Below, one piece after another: positions 13,753 through 17,111 of a stretch of 17,111 nt of DNA. A program made the position numbers and the translations under genes. Source of the DNA: Bacillota bacterium (GTDB lineage Bacteria; Bacillota; Clostridia; Acetivibrionales; DSM-1351); the NCBI GenBank assembly GCA_023415305.1, contig JAEZKZ010000093.1, positions 1 to 17,111 on the forward strand, given 5' to 3'. Each line of letters starts with the position of its first letter. The first letter of the stretch is position 1. Below the pieces are notes generated by a model. It was not told the DNA's origin. It ran no database searches and was given only the letters and a program-made list of their open reading frames with translations.

Positions 13753-15570
13753 ATGGCATATTTATTTCCTGAGGATCTAATTGAGGAAATTCGAGTTAAT
13801 AATGATATTGTTGAAGTAATCTCCGAGTATGTTAAGTTGGATAAAAAGGGAAAGAATTATTTTGGCAGATGCCCTTTCCATAATGAAAAAACCGCATCTT
13901 TTTCGGTTGAGCCTGTTAAGCAGATATTTAACTGTTTTGGCTGTGGAAAGGGAGGTAATGTAATTCATTTTATAATGGGGATTGAGAATCTTGATTTCCC
14001 GGAGGCATTGAAATTACTTGCCGAAAGAGCCAAAATACCGATACCTGAAACAAGCACCGGTGTTCAGGACGACGAGCAGGCCAGACTGAAAAAAGAACTT
14101 CTGGAGATAAACATAGAGGCTGCAAGATTTTTTCACAACAACCTTATCAATGGAAATGACAAAGCACCATTGACTTATCTGCTTAATCGGAGGATTGAGC
14201 GGCAGACTATTACAAAATTTGGCCTGGGCTATGCAGCCGACAGTTATGATGCACTTTTCAGACAGCTTAAAAACAAGGGACATAGTGAAAAAGCAATTAT
14301 TAGCAGTGGACTTGTTATATTTAAGGAACAAACAAAAAAGATTTATGACAGATTCAGAGGCAGAATAATGTTCCCCATATTTGATATCAGGGGAAATGTC
14401 ATAGCCTTTGGAGGAAGAGTAATGGATTCCTCTCAGCCGAAATATATGAATTCGCCTGAAACGGATGTCTATCATAAGGGTAAGCATTTATATGCTATGA
14501 ATTTTGCTAAAAATGCCTGCTCAAAGCAGATTATTTTAGCAGAAGGATACATGGATGTTATATCCTTACATCAAAGTGGAATAATAAATGCAGTTGCACC
14601 TTTGGGGACAGCATTAACCGATAGTCAGGGCAAACTACTTAAGAAGTATACAGAAGAAATTGTCTTATCCTTCGATTCGGACAATGCAGGTCAGACGGCC
14701 GCGTTAAGGAGTTTGGATTTACTTAATGAAATTGGCTGTAGTGTCAAAGTTTTGACAATTCCCTCCGGAAAGGACCCGGATGAATTTATTAAAACGCGTG
14801 GTATTGACGAGTTTAAAAGGCTTGTAGCCAAAGCAAAGAATTTGGTGGATTTTAAACTTGAAATGCTTGACAATAAGATTGACACCACGACAAATGACGG
14901 AAAAGTCAAGTTTATTGATAACGCCATGGTTATATTAGATAAAATTGACAATAATGTAGAAAGAGAGCTTTATGTCAAGAAATTGTCCAGAGAATTGGGA
15001 GTAAGTGAGCAGTCAATTTACTCGGAATTGGCAAAGCGGCAGTATAGGAAACAGAAAACAAGCCAAAAGCAGACAAAAGAAACAAATGTAATCAGAACTA
15101 ACACTGTAAAAAGAAAGCGTACAGCAGAGTCTGCCGAAGAAAGACTGCAAAAACTTGAACTGATGCTGTTGTCGACTATATGTATAGAAAATAACGTATA
15201 TTTTCAAATAAAAGACAGCATCAAGCTTAATGCTATTAAATCAAGTGAAATCAGACAAGCTTTCAGTTATGCCATTGAGCGAATTGAAAATAAATCCGGA
15301 GTAATAACCGGAGAAATACTTAATAAGCTTTCACCGACTCTTGCTGAGAGTTTTGCAAATATAATCCAATCCCAGAGTGTTTTTGAGGACAACAAAAAAG
15401 CAGCTCTTGACATTTTAAAGAGAATAAACCTACTTGGTTTGGAAGCAAGAAAAGATGAAATTATTGAATTAAAAAAGAGATCTGATCTGACAGAAGGAGA
15501 TGTTGAGTTATTAAATCGGGAATTAAGCAGTATTGTATTGAATATAGCTGTAATGAAGAAAGGTATATAA
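13753..15570 (+). CDS. dnaG: DNA primase
   Basis: DnaG makes the RNA primers for lagging-strand replication and works with the DnaB-type helicase. At 605 residues it is of normal length. The N-terminal CHC2 zinc-binding domain shows Cys40, His43, Cys61 and Cys64 (CPFHNEKTASF, CFGCGKGG). The RNA polymerase core follows, with the basic GRIMFPIFDIRGNVIAFGGR motif at 203-222. The TOPRIM domain carries Glu264 (LAEGYMDVI) and the metal-binding Asp308 and Asp310 (SFDSDNAGQ). The last 150 or so residues are the helicase-binding domain, less conserved, with a Lys/Gln/Thr-rich linker around 430-450. The ribosome binding site is weak (GGA at 13738-13740, 12 nt away), unlike most genes here. rpoD begins 24 nt downstream. 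Confidence 0.97.
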   Translation: MAYLFPEDLIEEIRVNNDIVEVISEYVKLDKKGKNYFGRCPFHNEKTASFSVEPVKQIFNCFGCGKGGNVIHFIMGIENLDFPEALKLLAERAKIPIPETSTGVQDDEQARLKKELLEINIEAARFFHNNLINGNDKAPLTYLLNRRIERQTITKFGLGYAADSYDALFRQLKNKGHSEKAIISSGLVIFKEQTKKIYDRFRGRIMFPIFDIRGNVIAFGGRVMDSSQPKYMNSPETDVYHKGKHLYAMNFAKNACSKQIILAEGYMDVISLHQSGIINAVAPLGTALTDSQGKLLKKYTEEIVLSFDSDNAGQTAALRSLDLLNEIGCSVKVLTIPSGKDPDEFIKTRGIDEFKRLVAKAKNLVDFKLEMLDNKIDTTTNDGKVKFIDNAMVILDKIDNNVERELYVKKLSRELGVSEQSIYSELAKRQYRKQKTSQKQTKETNVIRTNTVKRKRTAESAEERLQKLELMLLSTICIENNVYFQIKDSIKLNAIKSSEIRQAFSYAIERIENKSGVITGEILNKLSPTLAESFANIIQSQSVFEDNKKAALDILKRINLLGLEARKDEIIELKKRSDLTEGDVELLNRELSSIVLNIAVMKKGI

Positions 15571-15594
15571 TAAATCTTGAAGGGAGGGGAACTT

Positions 15595-16674
15595 ATGAAG
15601 CATAATCAAGAAACAAGAAAAGCAATACTAAAGGATTTGATTGACAAGGGTAAGTCTAAGGGAATGCTCACCTATAAGGAAATAATTGATGCTTTTGAGG
15701 AAATAGAGCTTGAACCGGAGCATATAGAGAAGATATACGAAACCCTTGAAAATATGGGTATTGATGTTATAGGCGACATTGAAGCTGAGATGGAAGAAAT
15801 TCAGCTGACAGACGAAGAACTTGATATCAGTATACCAGAGGGTATTAGTATTGATGATCCTGTTAGAATGTATCTTAAGGAAATTGGTAAGGTGCCCCTT
15901 TTGACAGCAGATGAAGAAATTGATCTGGCACACAGAATGGAAAATGGTGACATTGAAGCAAAAAGAAGGCTTGCTGAAGCTAACCTCAGGCTTGTTGTAA
16001 GTATTGCAAAAAGATATGTTGGTAGAGGTATGCAATTCCTCGATTTAATTCAGGAAGGTAATTTGGGTTTAATTAAGGCAGTAGAAAAGTTTGACTATAG
16101 AAGAGGCTTTAAATTCAGTACTTATGCTACCTGGTGGATTAGACAGGCCATAACCAGAGCTATTGCCGACCAAGCCAGAACTATTCGTATTCCTGTTCAT
16201 ATGGTTGAAACAATAAATAAGCTTATCAGGGTATCAAGACAACTGCTTCAGGAACTGGGAAGAGAACCCCAGCCTGATGAGATTGCCAAGGAAATAGGCA
16301 TGTCAGTTGACAAAGTCAGAGAAATAATGAAAATATCACAGGAACCTGTTTCTCTGGAAACACCAATCGGTGAAGAGGAGGATAGTCATCTTGGTGACTT
16401 TATTCCTGATGATGATGCTCCGGCTCCTGCTGAAGCTGCAGCATTTACTTTACTGAAAGAACAGCTTATTGATGTGTTGGATACTTTGACAGCCCGAGAG
16501 GAAAAGGTTCTCAGACTGAGATTCGGTCTTGATGATGGACGTGCAAGAACTCTTGAAGAAGTTGGTAAAGAATTCAATGTTACAAGAGAACGTATTCGTC
16601 AGATTGAGGCAAAGGCACTTCGTAAACTCAGACATCCAAGCAGAAGCAAAAAGTTGAAGGATTATTTGGATTAA
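15595..16674 (+). CDS. rpoD: RNA polymerase primary sigma factor SigA/RpoD
   Basis: This is the housekeeping sigma factor that recognises TTGACA/TATAAT promoters. It has 359 residues, the compact Firmicute form with a short region 1.1. Region 1.2 begins DDPVRMYLKEIGKVPLL (88-103). Regions 2.1-2.4 run from about 125 to 195 and include RLVVSIAKRYVGRGMQFLDL and STYATWWIRQAITRAI. Region 3 follows, and region 4 has LTAREEKVLRLRFGL and the helix-turn-helix TLEEVGKEFNVTRERIRQIE. The frame can be read from a TTG at 15577, but GGAGG (15583-15587) lies within that stretch and gives ATG 15595. It is 24 nt behind dnaG, forming the conserved dnaG-rpoD pair. The near-consensus promoters in this window fit this factor. 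Confidence 0.97.
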   Translation: MKHNQETRKAILKDLIDKGKSKGMLTYKEIIDAFEEIELEPEHIEKIYETLENMGIDVIGDIEAEMEEIQLTDEELDISIPEGISIDDPVRMYLKEIGKVPLLTADEEIDLAHRMENGDIEAKRRLAEANLRLVVSIAKRYVGRGMQFLDLIQEGNLGLIKAVEKFDYRRGFKFSTYATWWIRQAITRAIADQARTIRIPVHMVETINKLIRVSRQLLQELGREPQPDEIAKEIGMSVDKVREIMKISQEPVSLETPIGEEEDSHLGDFIPDDDAPAPAEAAAFTLLKEQLIDVLDTLTAREEKVLRLRFGLDDGRARTLEEVGKEFNVTRERIRQIEAKALRKLRHPSRSKKLKDYLD

Positions 16675-16702
16675 TGTTTTAGAATAATAAAGAAAAAATA
16701 AG

Positions 16703-16726
16703 AGACTCGAAAACGGGTCTTTTTTC
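16703..16726 (+). terminator. Rho-independent terminator after rpoD
   Basis: AGACTCG (16703-16709), loop AAAA, CGGGTCT (16714-16720) and a TTTTTT tail. Flanking A-rich and T-rich runs (AATAAAGAAAAA and TTTTTTCTTTATT) can lengthen the stem. Confidence 0.9.
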
Positions 16727-16898
16727 TTTATTATAGGCAATACTAATATATGTACAGGTAACGTAAGGGTTATGTACATGGCCTTAATCAGGTGTTTGAA
16801 TAGAGTATGCAATTTTTAGCAGGACTTAGTATGGAGTATTAAATGCATGATATTGGGTGACAATCTTTCCAAACGGCCAAAAAAAGAAAAATTTAATG

Positions 16899-16927
16899 TT
16901 GACCTGTAACCGGTTCGTAAGTATAAT
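16899..16927 (+). promoter_or_regulatory. Promoter of the tRNA cluster
   Basis: TTGACC (16899-16904), a 17-nt spacer and a perfect TATAAT (16922-16927). Transcription would start near 16934, about 70 nt before tRNA-Asn. A short TTGAGA-AACGC-TCTCAA hairpin (16941-16957) lies in the 5' leader of the precursor. The rest of the gene-free stretch 16675-17004 contains only the rpoD terminator and no coding signal that I can see. Confidence 0.8.
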
Positions 16928-17004
16928 ATTATTTGTGCTCTTGAGAAACGCTCTCAAACACAATAGTCAAGCGGTGTTAAGCCGATTGCAAAACATTTAA
17001 ATAT

Positions 17005-17080
17005 TCCTCAATAGCTCAGTCGGTAGAGCATGCGGCTGTTAACCGCAGGGTCGTAGGTTCAAGTCCTACTTGAGGAGCCA
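17005..17080 (+). tRNA. tRNA-Asn (anticodon GUU)
   Basis: A complete cloverleaf of 76 nt with encoded CCA. The acceptor TCCTCAA (17005-17011) pairs with TTGAGGA (17070-17076), with discriminator G at 17077 and CCA at 17078-17080. The D-arm is AGCTCAGTCGGTAGAGCA. The anticodon arm is TGCGG-CTGTTAA-CCGCA with anticodon GTT at 17038-17040. The T-arm is GTAGG-TTCAAGT-CCTAC. G34 of this tRNA is a target of Tgt and QueA, both encoded in this window. Confidence 0.97.
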
Positions 17081-17084
17081 CAAC

Positions 17085-17111
17085 GGGCCTTTAGCTCAGT
17101 TGGTTAGAGCA
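17085..17111 (+). tRNA. Second tRNA, cut off by the window end
   Basis: GGGCCTT followed by TAGCTCAGTTGGTTAGAGCA is an acceptor strand and a complete D-arm, 4 nt after the CCA of tRNA-Asn. The anticodon lies outside the window. The 5' sequence is compatible with tRNA-Met or tRNA-Ile, but identity cannot be given. Confidence 0.85.

Noticed and set aside
15577..15594. TTG start for rpoD
   Set aside because: The GGAGG ribosome binding site lies inside this stretch, so translation begins at ATG 15595.

Overview
The window looks like chromosomal core sequence from an anaerobic, spore-forming clostridium. The evidence is AT-rich DNA, strong GGAGG-type ribosome binding sites, a SpoIID/LytB-type sporulation protein, a SCIFF (six cysteines in forty-five residues) ranthipeptide locus and Firmicute-type DnaG and RpoD. 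The gene set and order suggest a Ruminiclostridium / Clostridium cellulolyticum-like species; that placement is inference from memory, not a search. I see no mobile element, CRISPR array, prophage gene or pseudogene.

Layout. (1) 1-1262: 3' part of a SpoIID/LytB-domain gene with its own terminator. (2) 1429-3974: a stand-alone fabH (+), convergent with an aspartate kinase gene (-), sharing one palindromic terminator. (3) 3975-4429: a 455-bp divergent region. On the minus strand it holds a good sigma-A promoter followed by a strongly foldable leader for the aspartate kinase gene; I cannot assign the leader to a known riboswitch class. (4) 4430-7551: queA, tgt, yajC and a four-helix membrane protein of the TIGR04086 type. 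(5) 7596-9761: the ranthipeptide cassette. It has a promoter, a 46-residue six-cysteine precursor (scfA), a strong intergenic terminator hairpin, the radical SAM/SPASM maturase (scfB), and a gamma-carbonic-anhydrase-like gene 14 nt further on. (6) 9887-12346: consensus promoter, leader with an inverted repeat, then overlapping secD and secF. (7) 12443-13572: two small genes of unknown function, one on each strand. (8) 13753-16674: dnaG-rpoD, the macromolecular synthesis operon without rpsU next to it. (9) 16899-17111: a promoter followed by tRNA-Asn(GUU) and the first 27 nt of a second tRNA.

How the genes connect. QueA and Tgt act in queuosine synthesis at G34 of tRNAs with GUN anticodons, and one such substrate, tRNA-Asn(GUU), lies at the right end. 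YajC and SecDF are partners in Sec export but are separated here by the ranthipeptide cassette, which is the most interesting part of the window. The predicted reading frames of aspartate kinase, scfB, the gamma-carbonic anhydrase, secF, both small genes and rpoD all extend upstream of the start supported by a ribosome binding site. I give the corrected starts.
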